The notes under the pieces are model-generated. The model was not told the origin of the DNA, searched no databases, and saw only the letters and a program-made list of their open reading frames with translations. A stretch of 47,981 bases of DNA from Vibrio sp. Y2-5 (GTDB taxonomy: Bacteria; Pseudomonadota; Gammaproteobacteria; Enterobacterales; Vibrionaceae). The position numbers and the translations under genes are program-made. Of this stretch, positions 7,572-15,678 are shown piece after piece. Position 1 is the stretch's first letter. Each line of letters begins with the position of its first letter. The DNA lies in the NCBI RefSeq assembly GCF_014596725.1, contig NZ_JACVEG010000015.1, positions 1 to 47,981 of the forward strand, read 5' to 3'.

Positions 7572-9455
7572 ATGAGATATTCTAAAATTATTGTCGCTTT
7601 TCTCATAGCTTGTGCCTTAGCCACAGCGGGTATCGTCACGTTCTATTCTTATCGATACGATCACGTTCAAACGATAAGTAATCAGCGTTCTGTACGTGAA
7701 GCTGTTAGCCAACTTTCTTACAGCGAGCAAGAATACCGTAATTTAAGGGATCAGCTCTTTTCGACTATTTCTCTGTTAAGTCACGGACGCAGCGCTTATA
7801 ACTATGTTGAGTCTCCAAGCTTAGTCACTCGTAATCAGCTCCAAATGGCATTAGCTTCTGCGGCTAATGGACAGAAATGGTTTGATGGCGTGGGCTTTAT
7901 TGATGTGAAAGGCATAGATACTGTTCATGTCGAGTACCTGCCGAGTATCCACAAAACTAAGGCGTTAGATGACGTAGTAGACATTTCTCAAACGCCATTT
8001 TTCCAATACGCGCAATCATTGTCTGACAATGACGTTGGATTCTGGGCAGAAGAGTTAACGAATGACCCAGACACTTTTTCTAAGCCTTATACACCAATCA
8101 TACAAGTCATAGCCCCGGTTTCCGTTCTTGGTGTTCGCAAAGGCTATATAGTAATTTCAGTCGACATGTCGATGATGGTTGATAAGCTGAATTACTCTCC
8201 TAAAAATGATTTAACACCCGCGATTGTTGGTAACAATGGATATATGGTGACAGGAAAGAACATGTTGCCTTTCTACGGTGATATGTCGAATCATTACCAC
8301 GGATTCGATCTTGCCACCTTTTTCCCGAAAACTTGGGAATTAATGCAAGCACAAACCTCTGGCCACAACTATCTGATGGAAGATATGAACCTTATCGTGT
8401 TTAAGCCGATCGATAAGTTTTTCGGACAGAGTATCCATCTAGTCATTCGTTTCACTCCTAAGCAACTCAATGATCGAGCAAGGCATGAGTTAAATGATGT
8501 AGTCAAAGAGGGGTTCTTTGTCTTCATGATTATGTTGGTTTTTGCTCTACCAACGGTTTCTATGTCATTGCACTATTATCATCGCAATATCGAAAGTAAG
8601 CTTGCTCGCGCTGCACTGGATGGTATGACTGCTGTGATGATTTCGGACAAATCTCACCAAGTAATCATGGTGAACAGAGAGTTTGAGACCATGATAGGTT
8701 TATCGAGCAAAGAGGTTCGTGGACATAATGCTCTCAAAACCTTACTCAGCCATAATGGCATGGAGTTTATTCTAAAGGTGCTTGAACAAGTTGATCAGAA
8801 TAATCTTTGGGAAGGTGAAGTTGAATGTGTGACGCCTGAGGGCCAGTTGCTGACGACAATTATGAGAATTCAGGCAATCATTGAAGCCGGAAAGGTCAGT
8901 TACTACATCACATCTATCGTCGATATTTCCGAGCGAAAAGAGCTGGAAAACAAACTCAGAGAATTGAGTGAAAAAGATTCACTTACTCATCTTTGGAACC
9001 GTCGAAAATTCGAAAGGGAGTTAACTCTGCAGACTCAATTGGTAGAACGATACCCAGATGAATACACTGTTTGCCTATGCTTAATTGATATTGACTACTT
9101 TAAACGTGTTAATGATGAGCAAGGACATGATCAGGGTGACAAAGTGATCGTAAAAGTCGCTGATGTTCTATCGGATAAACTTCGTGCTACAGACTTTCTA
9201 GCTCGTATCGGCGGAGAAGAGTTTGCAGTGATCATGCCTCATACTTCAACCTCTGAGTCACAAATAGTCGTTGAGCGCTTAAGACAGGCTATTGAGTTAG
9301 ACGAAAGTCTAACAATCACCATAAGTGCCGGTATTTCCGACCTTTCCCAGGACAGCACTCGCTCTTATAAATGTGCGGATATCGCGCTTTATGAATCTAA
9401 AACACTGGGTAGAAATCAAGTTTCTCTCTGTCTGACGACTGATGAAGTTGCTTGA
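7572..9455 (+). CDS. membrane diguanylate cyclase (periplasmic sensor, PAS, GGDEF)
   Basis: Predicted to make cyclic di-GMP from two GTP in response to an extracytoplasmic signal. The 627 aa are arranged as membrane segment 1 (about residues 5-27), a periplasmic region of about 280 residues resembling a double CACHE sensor, membrane segment 2 (about 315-336), a PAS domain (about 347-460) and a GGDEF domain (about 465-620). The catalytic signature is intact as GGEEF (547-551). The inhibitory site RATD (538-541) lies at the standard spacing upstream, so product inhibition is expected. There is no EAL domain. It appears monocistronic with its own promoter. The signal it senses cannot be read from the sequence. 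Confidence 0.9.
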   Translation: MRYSKIIVAFLIACALATAGIVTFYSYRYDHVQTISNQRSVREAVSQLSYSEQEYRNLRDQLFSTISLLSHGRSAYNYVESPSLVTRNQLQMALASAANGQKWFDGVGFIDVKGIDTVHVEYLPSIHKTKALDDVVDISQTPFFQYAQSLSDNDVGFWAEELTNDPDTFSKPYTPIIQVIAPVSVLGVRKGYIVISVDMSMMVDKLNYSPKNDLTPAIVGNNGYMVTGKNMLPFYGDMSNHYHGFDLATFFPKTWELMQAQTSGHNYLMEDMNLIVFKPIDKFFGQSIHLVIRFTPKQLNDRARHELNDVVKEGFFVFMIMLVFALPTVSMSLHYYHRNIESKLARAALDGMTAVMISDKSHQVIMVNREFETMIGLSSKEVRGHNALKTLLSHNGMEFILKVLEQVDQNNLWEGEVECVTPEGQLLTTIMRIQAIIEAGKVSYYITSIVDISERKELENKLRELSEKDSLTHLWNRRKFERELTLQTQLVERYPDEYTVCLCLIDIDYFKRVNDEQGHDQGDKVIVKVADVLSDKLRATDFLARIGGEEFAVIMPHTSTSESQIVVERLRQAIELDESLTITISAGISDLSQDSTRSYKCADIALYESKTLGRNQVSLCLTTDEVA

Positions 9456-9638
9456 TGTCACGTTTTCATTACGCATCGACTAAAGTCTAATTTAAATTTT
9501 TACTTGAGCTAAACTGTACAATAAGTAAACTGTTGTTTTTTCATCAGTAGTGATCCGGTTTTCCTCTTAATAGTTTTTACTCAGCTCGACTCAGTAAAAA
9601 TAAGGAAGCTAAAACACTCTGGCAACATGAGGCAGGGT
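9456..9638. other. Leader region of the small membrane-protein ORF
   Basis: This is the first part of a 421-bp interval between the GGDEF gene and pykF. It holds a perfect 8-bp inverted repeat, TTTTTACT at 9574-9581 and AGTAAAAA at 9593-9600, with an 11-base spacer. The direct repeat ACTCAG occurs within the repeat unit. No T run follows the right arm, so it is not an ordinary terminator and could be an operator or leader structure. TTGAGC near 9503 with TAAACT 16 bases further on is a poor promoter candidate. Confidence 0.4.
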
Positions 9639-9770
9639 ATGGTTAATCATTTTCTAGTGAGGCTTACAATTAGCTTTTTATTGGTACTCGGAATTAAATT
9701 AAGCGCGCTTTATTTTCTTCCTATGGTGTTACTGCTTAACACTCACCATAAAGAGTTTTTTGGTTGGTAA
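9639..9770 (+). CDS. 43-aa predicted single-pass membrane protein
   Basis: I do not recognise this family. The frame runs from an ATG with TGAGG six bases upstream to TAA and encodes 43 residues. Positions 9-33 form an uninterrupted hydrophobic stretch (LTISFLLVLGIK then LSALYFLPMVLLL). A basic Arg8 sits on the N-terminal side, and the tail NTHHKEFFGW carries His/Lys/Glu. The shape (short polar start, one membrane helix, short aromatic tail) is that of a bacterial small membrane protein. An in-frame ATG at 9627 would add four residues but has no ribosome binding site. The pykF terminator lies 60 bases downstream, and on this strand it can end the transcript too. Chance cannot be excluded for 43 codons. 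Confidence 0.55.
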   Translation: MVNHFLVRLTISFLLVLGIKLSALYFLPMVLLLNTHHKEFFGW

Positions 9771-9827
9771 CTTTTTAGCGTGAATTAGTTAACGGATAAA
9801 GCTAAAAGCGTTAAAAATATGGGATAT

Positions 9828-9857
9828 AAAAAAACCAGAGCCTAAGCTCTGGTTTTT
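9828..9857. terminator. Bidirectional terminator downstream of pykF
   Basis: AAAAACCAGAGC and GCTCTGGTTTTT form a 12-bp perfect stem with loop CTAA. The A tract on the left gives the U tract for pykF (minus strand). The T tract on the right can end plus-strand transcripts from the small ORF. Confidence 0.93.
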
Positions 9858-9876
9858 AGTATCTGGGGTTCTGTGA

Positions 9877-11289
9877 TTAAAGAACGTGTACAGATGCTGT
9901 GTTAGTTGTACCTGAAGCCACTAGAGCGCCAGAAACCATAACAACGATGTCACCTTTTTTGCCCAAACCAGACTCAAGAGCGATTTCTTTACCTTGACGG
10001 TAGAAGTCATCAGTACTTTCGTAAGCGTTAACAACAACTGGAGTAACGCCTTTAGAAAGAACAAGCTGTGCAGCTGTTTTAGCATTAGTTGTTACAGCAA
10101 TGATGTTCGCTGTTGGGAAGTATTTACGAACTGAACGAGCAGATTTACCTGCTTCAGTTGCAACAACGATAAGTGGAGCAGCCAGTTTCTCAGCAGTATC
10201 TACAGCACCTTTACATACCGCTTCAGTGATACGTAGGCGTGGGCTGTCTAAACGAGAACCTAGTTCAGCTTTTAGTACAGAATCCGTACGTTTAGCGATT
10301 TGCGCCATGATAGTTACCGCTTCAACAGGGTATTTACCTTTTGCTGTTTCGCCAGAAAGCATTACTGCGTCAGTACCGTCCATGATTGCGTTCGCAACGT
10401 CACCCGCTTCTGCGCGAGTTGGACGAGGGTTTTTGATCATAGAATCAAGCATTTGAGTTGCAGTGATAACAACTTTACGTGCACGGTTACATTTTTCGAT
10501 CATCATCTTCTGAGCGAAGATTACTTCTTCAGCTGGAATTTCAACACCTAGGTCGCCACGCGCAACCATGATGCCGTCAGATAGCTCAAGGATCTCATCA
10601 AAATTGTCCACACCTTCTTGGTTTTCAATTTTAGAGATGATTTGGATGTTTTCGCCGCCGTTTGCAGTAAGAACTTCACGGATTTCTTTTACGTCAGAAG
10701 CTTTACGGATGAAAGATGCTGCTACGAAGTCAACGCCTTGCTCGCAACCAAACTTAAGGTCGCCTTTATCTTTCTCAGATAAAGCTGGTAGGTTAACTGA
10801 AACGCCAGGTAGGTTAACACCTTTGTTTTCACCTAGTGCGCCGTTGTTTAAAACTTTACAGGTAACGTCTGTATCAGTTGTAGAAACAACTTCCATTTCG
10901 ATTAGACCGTCATCAACAAGGATAGTGTTGCCAACACTTAAGTCTTTAGCGAAACCTGCGTAAGTTACTGCCACTTTGTCTTTGTTACCAACTACAGAAG
11001 TATCTGTGGTAAAAGTGAACTCTTGACCTGCAACTAGATCAACATCATCACCGTTCTCTAATTTGATAGTACGAATTTCTGGACCTTTAGTATCCAAAAG
11101 GATTGCTAGTTGTTTACCAGTGTTTTCCATAACTTTACGGAAGTTAGCGATACGAGTGCCGTGCTCTACGAAGTCTCCGTGAGAAAAGTTAAGGCGCATT
11201 ACGTTCATGCCTGCATTAACAAGCTCTGTTAATTTTTCTACAGATTCAGTTTTAGGGCCAATCGTACATACGATTTTGGTCTTTTTCAT
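9877..11289 (-). CDS. pykF: pyruvate kinase I
   Basis: Catalyses phosphoenolpyruvate + ADP to pyruvate + ATP, the last step of glycolysis. Its 470 aa equal the length of E. coli PykF. It opens with KKTKIVCTIGPKT and has the substrate loop MRLNFSHGD. The pyruvate kinase signature (SKIENQEGVDNFDEIL, about residues 220-235) carries the catalytic Lys. MVARGDLGVEIP and TATQMLDSMIKNPRPTRAE follow, and a C-terminal regulatory domain ends the protein. It matches the fructose-1,6-bisphosphate-activated type I enzyme better than PykA. GGAGAG lies 8 bases before the ATG. It is transcribed away from the DeoR-type regulator across a 427-bp gap. Confidence 0.97.
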   Translation of the reverse strand: MKKTKIVCTIGPKTESVEKLTELVNAGMNVMRLNFSHGDFVEHGTRIANFRKVMENTGKQLAILLDTKGPEIRTIKLENGDDVDLVAGQEFTFTTDTSVVGNKDKVAVTYAGFAKDLSVGNTILVDDGLIEMEVVSTTDTDVTCKVLNNGALGENKGVNLPGVSVNLPALSEKDKGDLKFGCEQGVDFVAASFIRKASDVKEIREVLTANGGENIQIISKIENQEGVDNFDEILELSDGIMVARGDLGVEIPAEEVIFAQKMMIEKCNRARKVVITATQMLDSMIKNPRPTRAEAGDVANAIMDGTDAVMLSGETAKGKYPVEAVTIMAQIAKRTDSVLKAELGSRLDSPRLRITEAVCKGAVDTAEKLAAPLIVVATEAGKSARSVRKYFPTANIIAVTTNAKTAAQLVLSKGVTPVVVNAYESTDDFYRQGKEIALESGLGKKGDIVVMVSGALVASGTTNTASVHVL

Positions 11290-11640
11290 GGAAGAGTCTC
11301 TCCGGTGAATATTATCAATTTGAAAGTTAATATATAGCTTAAGAATGGCCTCGATGGCGGCAAATTTATCTCTTCGTTACCACATTTCTCACTCGAGTAC
11401 AGCTCACTCCAAAACTGAAAGTCTTACAACAGGTTTAGTCATTTTATGACTACCTATTGAGTGCGTATTACCATTTTAATGCGATCTAGGTCACCATGAT
11501 TGGTGAGAATTACAAAAGTATCACACACCATTCTGTAATTTTTTTTCTTTAGGGTGCGAATTCTAACACCTAATCATTACAATATCACTGCTTAAGAATT
11601 GTCTTAGGACAAGGTTTTAGCCAGAAATATTAATTTTTTA
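11290..11640. promoter_or_regulatory. pykF upstream region
   Basis: The long divergent gap between pykF and the DeoR-family gene. No coding frame is convincing. It should hold the pykF promoter on the minus strand. I looked for a Cra-like TGAATCGNTTCA motif and did not find one. Confidence 0.35.
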
Positions 11641-11641
11641 G

Positions 11642-11695
11642 TTCGAAATAAATAGACATAAAAGTTTCGTTTTGAATATAATAACTTTCGTTTCG
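11642..11695 (+). promoter_or_regulatory. Tandem TTTCGTTT motifs, candidate DeoR-family operator
   Basis: TTTCGTTTT at 11665 and TTTCGTTTCG at 11686 are direct repeats exactly 21 bp apart (two helical turns). A further TTCGAAAT, which is ATTTCGAA on the other strand, lies at 11642. Several DeoR-family regulators are known to bind repeated TTTCGTTT-like elements. The array lies immediately before the DeoR-type gene, so autoregulation is the simple reading. Confidence 0.55.
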
Positions 11696-11716
11696 TAACT
11701 TGTTCTTGTGAATGTC

Positions 11717-12478
11717 ATGTCAAAACGTAATACTCAGCTAAGAAGACACACAATTGTTAACTTAGTTAATCAATTGGGTGAAGTCAGTGTTGAAGAATTA
11801 TCTACTCAGTTTGAAACTTCAGAAGTCACTATAAGAAAGGATTTAGCATCACTAGAGCAGAACGGCCAACTGCTGCGTCGTTATGGTGGTGCTATTGCTT
11901 TACCTAAAGAAGTAGTGAATGACGAGCTGAATTCAAAAGTTTCAGTTCGAAAGGAAGCGCTAGCAAAAGCCGCTGCCAAATTGATCAGAGACCATAACCG
12001 TATTGTTATCGATAGCGGAAGTACAACCGCGGCACTGATTAACCAGCTCAATGATAAGCACGGGTTAATTGTCATGACCAACTCTTTGAATGTCGCGAAT
12101 GCATTAAATGAGCTAGAGAGTGAGCCTACACTGCTTATGACTGGCGGAACTTGGGATACCCACTCGGAGTCATTTCAAGGAAAAGTGGCGGAATCGGTTC
12201 TTCGTTCGTATGATTTTGATCAGTTGTTCATTGGTGCAGATGGCATAGACCTCGAACGTGGTACATCGACATTTAATGAGTTAGTCGGTTTAAGCAAGGT
12301 TATGGCTGAAGTGTCCAGAGAAGTCGTTGTCATGGTTGAATCGGACAAAGTGGGAAGAAAGATCCCAAACTTAGAACTGCCATGGAACGACATTGACGTT
12401 CTCATAACTGACAAAGGTTTGTCTGACGAACTGGTTGCAAAAATAGAATTTCATCAGGTTCGAGTGATTCGAGCTTAG
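11717..12478 (+). CDS. DeoR-family transcriptional regulator, probable regulator of glmS
   Basis: A sugar-phosphate-responsive repressor of the DeoR/GlpR type. From the ATG at 11717 it has 253 aa. The N-terminal DeoR helix-turn-helix (VSVEELSTQFETSEVTIRKD, about residues 22-41) is followed by LLRRYGGA, a family hallmark, and the DeoR sensor domain (IDSGSTT, TNSLNVANAL, GGTW, FIGADGID). It lies directly upstream of glmS on the same strand, so an amino-sugar phosphate is the likely effector; this is inference. The GTG at 11708 is in frame, but neither start has a good ribosome binding site. The opening SKRNTQLRR fits family alignments from the ATG. Confidence 0.85.
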   Translation: MSKRNTQLRRHTIVNLVNQLGEVSVEELSTQFETSEVTIRKDLASLEQNGQLLRRYGGAIALPKEVVNDELNSKVSVRKEALAKAAAKLIRDHNRIVIDSGSTTAALINQLNDKHGLIVMTNSLNVANALNELESEPTLLMTGGTWDTHSESFQGKVAESVLRSYDFDQLFIGADGIDLERGTSTFNELVGLSKVMAEVSREVVVMVESDKVGRKIPNLELPWNDIDVLITDKGLSDELVAKIEFHQVRVIRA

Positions 12479-12513
12479 ACAGGGTCATTGAGACTCACAA
12501 AATTTAAATCCGC

Positions 12514-12546
12514 CTCTACCTTAAGGCTTTGCTTGCAGCCGTAGAG
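12514..12546 (+). other. Stem-loop in the glmS leader
   Basis: CTCTAC (12514-12519) pairs with GTAGAG (12541-12546). Inside it GGCT (12525-12528) pairs with AGCC (12537-12540), with a 5-base bulge CTTAA on the left and an 8-base loop. No T tract follows, so it is not a typical terminator. It lies 33 bases before the glmS start. Confidence 0.5.
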
Positions 12547-12579
12547 TGCACTAGATAAAAAAGAAATTGGAGTAATAAC

Positions 12580-14412
12580 ATGTGTGGAATTGTTGGCGCT
12601 GTTGCACAGCGTGATGTAGCTGAAATTCTGGTTGAAGGTTTACGTCGTCTAGAGTATCGCGGTTACGACTCAGCAGGTGTTGCTGTGGTTGATGCACAAA
12701 GCAACTTAACTCGTGTTCGCCGTCTAGGTAAGGTCCAAGAGTTAGCAGATGCTGTTGATTCTGCAAAGGTTAGCGGTGGCACTGGTATCGCCCATACTCG
12801 CTGGGCAACCCACGGTGTTCCTTCTGAAGTGAATGCTCACCCACATGTGTCTGGTGATATTGCTGTTGTTCACAACGGTATTATCGAAAACCACGAAGAG
12901 CTTCGTACTCTGCTTCAAGAACGTGGTTACGTATTTGTTTCTCAAACCGATACAGAAGTTATTGCCCACCTTGTTGAATGGGAACTTCGCACTTCAGATA
13001 CACTTTTAGAAGCACTACAAAAAACGGCTACTCAGTTAGAAGGTGCATATGGTACGGTTGCTCTTGATCGCAAAGATCCTAGCCGTATTGTTGTTGCTCG
13101 CTCTGGTAGCCCAATTGTTATTGGTTTGGGTATTGGTGAAAACTTCCTAGCTTCTGATCAACTTGCGCTTCTAAGTGTAACGCGTCGCTTTATGTTCCTT
13201 GAAGAAGGGGATGTGGCTGAAATTACTCGTCGTGACGTTACCATTTACGATCAAGCAGGCAAGTTGGTTGAGCGTGAAGTCATTGAATCAAGCATCGAGC
13301 ACGATGCGGGTGATAAAGGTCAATACCGTCACTTCATGCAAAAAGAGATCTTCGAACAACCAATGGCGCTGAAAAGCACTATGGAAGGTCGAATCACGCA
13401 TAACTCAGTGATCACAGAAAGCATTGGTGTTAATGCGGTTGAGATCCTGAAGAAAGTAGAACACGTTCAAATCATCGCATGTGGTACTTCTTATAACTCT
13501 GGTATGGCGGCTCGTTACTGGTTTGAAGATATTGCAGGCGTTAGCTGTGATGTAGAGATCGCTTCTGAATTCCGTTACCGTAACTTTGTGACTCGTCCAA
13601 ATAGCTTGTTAATCACTCTTTCTCAATCTGGTGAAACTGCAGATACACTTGCGGCTCTGCGTATCGCAAAAGAGAAAGGCTACATGGCAGCGATGACGAT
13701 TTGTAACGTATCAGGTTCGTCACTTGTTCGTGAATCTGATATTGCATTCATGACTCGCGCAGGAACTGAAATCGGTGTTGCTTCAACCAAAGCATTTACT
13801 ACTCAACTTGCAGCAATGCTGATGCTGGTAACGGCAATTGGTAAAGAGCAAGGTCGCGTTGACGCGGCTAAAGAAGCCGAAATCGTTGAAGCGATTCATG
13901 CCCTTCCAGTTCAAATCGAAAGTGCATTGGCATTTGATAAACAGATTGAAGCATTAGCAGAAGATTTTGCTGATAAGCACCACACACTGTTCTTGGGTCG
14001 TGGTGAATACTACCCAATCGCTATGGAAGCAGCACTAAAGCTAAAAGAGATCTCTTACATCCATGCTGAAGCTTATGCTGCAGGTGAATTAAAACATGGT
14101 CCATTGGCTTTGATTGATGCGGATATGCCAGTTGTGGTTATTGCGCCAAACAACGATTTGTTAGAAAAACTGAAATCAAACGTTGAAGAAGTACGTGCTC
14201 GTGGTGGTCTGCTATATGTATTTGCAGATGAGAAAGCAGGCTTTGAAGCGGACGATACTTTGAAAATTATCCCAATGCCGCACGTTAGCGAAATCACAGC
14301 GCCAATCTTCTACACAGTACCAATGCAGCTACTTTCTTACCACGTAGCGTTAATCAAAGGTACTGACGTTGACCAACCTCGTAACCTAGCTAAAGCGGTT
14401 ACCGTAGAGTAA
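12580..14412 (+). CDS. glmS: glutamine-fructose-6-phosphate aminotransferase (isomerising)
   Basis: Makes glucosamine 6-phosphate from fructose 6-phosphate and glutamine, committing carbon to peptidoglycan and LPS. Its 610 aa compare with 609 in E. coli. The class II glutaminase domain starts with Met-Cys, so Cys2 becomes the N-terminal nucleophile, in MCGIVGAVAQRD. HTRWATHG and the NGIIENHEEL segment follow. Two SIS isomerase domains cover about residues 285-425 and 458-600 (ACGTSYNSGM, LSQSGETADTL, KLKEISYIHAEAYAAGELKHG split across them). The conserved tail LAKAVTVE is intact. GGAG lies ahead of the ATG. It is 101 bases downstream of the DeoR-type gene and may be co-transcribed with it. 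Confidence 0.97.
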   Translation: MCGIVGAVAQRDVAEILVEGLRRLEYRGYDSAGVAVVDAQSNLTRVRRLGKVQELADAVDSAKVSGGTGIAHTRWATHGVPSEVNAHPHVSGDIAVVHNGIIENHEELRTLLQERGYVFVSQTDTEVIAHLVEWELRTSDTLLEALQKTATQLEGAYGTVALDRKDPSRIVVARSGSPIVIGLGIGENFLASDQLALLSVTRRFMFLEEGDVAEITRRDVTIYDQAGKLVEREVIESSIEHDAGDKGQYRHFMQKEIFEQPMALKSTMEGRITHNSVITESIGVNAVEILKKVEHVQIIACGTSYNSGMAARYWFEDIAGVSCDVEIASEFRYRNFVTRPNSLLITLSQSGETADTLAALRIAKEKGYMAAMTICNVSGSSLVRESDIAFMTRAGTEIGVASTKAFTTQLAAMLMLVTAIGKEQGRVDAAKEAEIVEAIHALPVQIESALAFDKQIEALAEDFADKHHTLFLGRGEYYPIAMEAALKLKEISYIHAEAYAAGELKHGPLALIDADMPVVVIAPNNDLLEKLKSNVEEVRARGGLLYVFADEKAGFEADDTLKIIPMPHVSEITAPIFYTVPMQLLSYHVALIKGTDVDQPRNLAKAVTVE

Positions 14413-14434
14413 TAAGCACTCTTCATCTAAATAT

Positions 14435-14470
14435 AAAAAGGCGATGACCATACGGTTCATCGCCTTTTTT
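14435..14470 (+). terminator. Rho-independent terminator after glmS
   Basis: AAAAAGGCGATGA pairs with TCATCGCCTTTTTT. The inner ACC/GGT can extend the stem. A T run ends it at 14470. Confidence 0.92.
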
Positions 14471-14868
14471 GTCATTGAGCTTAAGCGAAGGTTCAATTGC
14501 ATTTGCTCTTCCTGACGAGATGCTAACCAGAGTAGCCTGTGACATGCTATTTTAGAACCTCTATCAGAGTGGAGAAGTATCTCGATGATTGCTTTGAAAC
14601 CAAAGCCAATTTCCTGAAAGGCAAAGAAGCGCAAAGCAACTATAACTTAATGGGAAGAGAGGGCGAATTTCATGGTCATCTATGCTTAGACTTGGTGATA
14701 CACATTGCGTTTGTGAGTAATCCATTTCGAGGTATGGAAAGTTACTTTATTGGTTTCTTCAATTCTGATGAAGATTGTGTGTTTAAAGCGTACGTAGTCC
14801 AGATAAAAACATCAGCTTTTTTCACTCCAGGTAGAAGCGTTTACGCAAATGGAAAAGGAGTTTGCCAC
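14471..14868. other. 398-bp region before hutZ, no recognised gene
   Basis: The hutZ reading frame stays open upstream to about 14539, adding 110 codons. The translation resembles no family I know, contains no HutZ-like sequence, and starts without a ribosome binding site. A strong ribosome binding site sits at the real start. I see no clear Fur box or promoter here. It is either a chance open frame or a decayed or uncharacterised coding relic. Confidence 0.4.
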
Positions 14869-15447
14869 GTGAATATAAAAAGTCAGCCACAAGAAAATAT
14901 TCAACGAGAAGAAATTCGGCGTGAACGCCTGCAAGGCCGACTAGAGCCAGAAGTTCGCGAATTTCGTGATTCTCGCAAAACCTTACAGTTAGCAACAATT
15001 AACGCTGCTGGTATTCCGAACGCTACCTATGCGCCTTTCGCTTTTGATAGCAAAGCTTATTACATACTCGTGAGTGATCTTGCAGTCCATGGGCAGAACT
15101 TAAAAACGAATCACAATGTTTCGATTTTAATGATCGAAGATGAAAGCGACTGTAAGAACATTTATGCCCGTAAGAGACTAACTTTCGACACGCGTGCAGA
15201 ACTTGTTGAGAGACACACACCAGATTGGATCCAAGGCATTGCAGCATTACAAACTCGTTTTGGTGAAATTATTGATAATTTAAGCCAGCTTGGTGATTTT
15301 AATCTTTACCGCTTAGTGCCTGAATCAGGACGTTACGTTAAAGGGTTCGGACAAGCGTTTGTCGTTTCCGGTAGTGACATGCTCGATTTTGTTCACTTAA
15401 CAGAAGGGCATGTTAAAGCTGAGAAAGAGCATATGGGCAATAATTAG
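14869..15447 (+). CDS. hutZ: HutZ-like heme-utilisation protein (pyridoxamine-phosphate-oxidase fold)
   Basis: Resembles Vibrio cholerae HutZ, a heme-binding, heme-degrading protein of the FMN-binding split-barrel family. From a GTG with AAGGAG at 8-base spacing it has 192 aa. RRERLQGRLEPEVREFR, RKTLQLATI, SILMIEDE, ARKRLTFD and the C-terminal VKGFGQAFVVSGSDMLDFVH all match HutZ. The His in the terminal EGH motif corresponds to the heme ligand of V. cholerae HutZ. hutZ normally lies with hutW and hutX in the heme-uptake cluster. Here it stands alone beside glmS, so it may be a paralogue. The frame runs on upstream but without a ribosome binding site. Confidence 0.82.
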   Translation: MNIKSQPQENIQREEIRRERLQGRLEPEVREFRDSRKTLQLATINAAGIPNATYAPFAFDSKAYYILVSDLAVHGQNLKTNHNVSILMIEDESDCKNIYARKRLTFDTRAELVERHTPDWIQGIAALQTRFGEIIDNLSQLGDFNLYRLVPESGRYVKGFGQAFVVSGSDMLDFVHLTEGHVKAEKEHMGNN

Positions 15448-15642
15448 TACTTACTAACTAATGCTTACTCAGTAAAAACATAGTCTGAAATCTCAGCTCA
15501 ACTATTAATGATATTCCCATAAATTTAATAACTCTAAGCGGCTTCTACCCGAATGAGCGATGTTTTCGGTGGTTTTGAATCACAAGTGGGCCGTAGCGGG
15601 GGGAGTGTGGAATATAACTTCTATTCGTAATGAATAGCCGAT

Positions 15643-15678
15643 AAAACAGAGGGCGCTTAACGCGCCCTCTGTTTTTTT
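15643..15678. terminator. Bidirectional terminator between hutZ and olsF
   Basis: AAAACAGAGGGCGC pairs with GCGCCCTCTGTTTT (14-bp perfect stem) around TTAAC. Seven T residues follow on the plus strand and overlap the olsF stop codon. Confidence 0.93.

Noticed and set aside
12479..12579. glmS ribozyme
   Set aside because: The leader is too short and lacks the ribozyme core; such ribozymes are found mainly in Gram-positive bacteria.
14386..14634. 82-codon minus-strand frame over the end of glmS
   Set aside because: It covers the glmS terminator and has no ribosome binding site or recognisable sequence.
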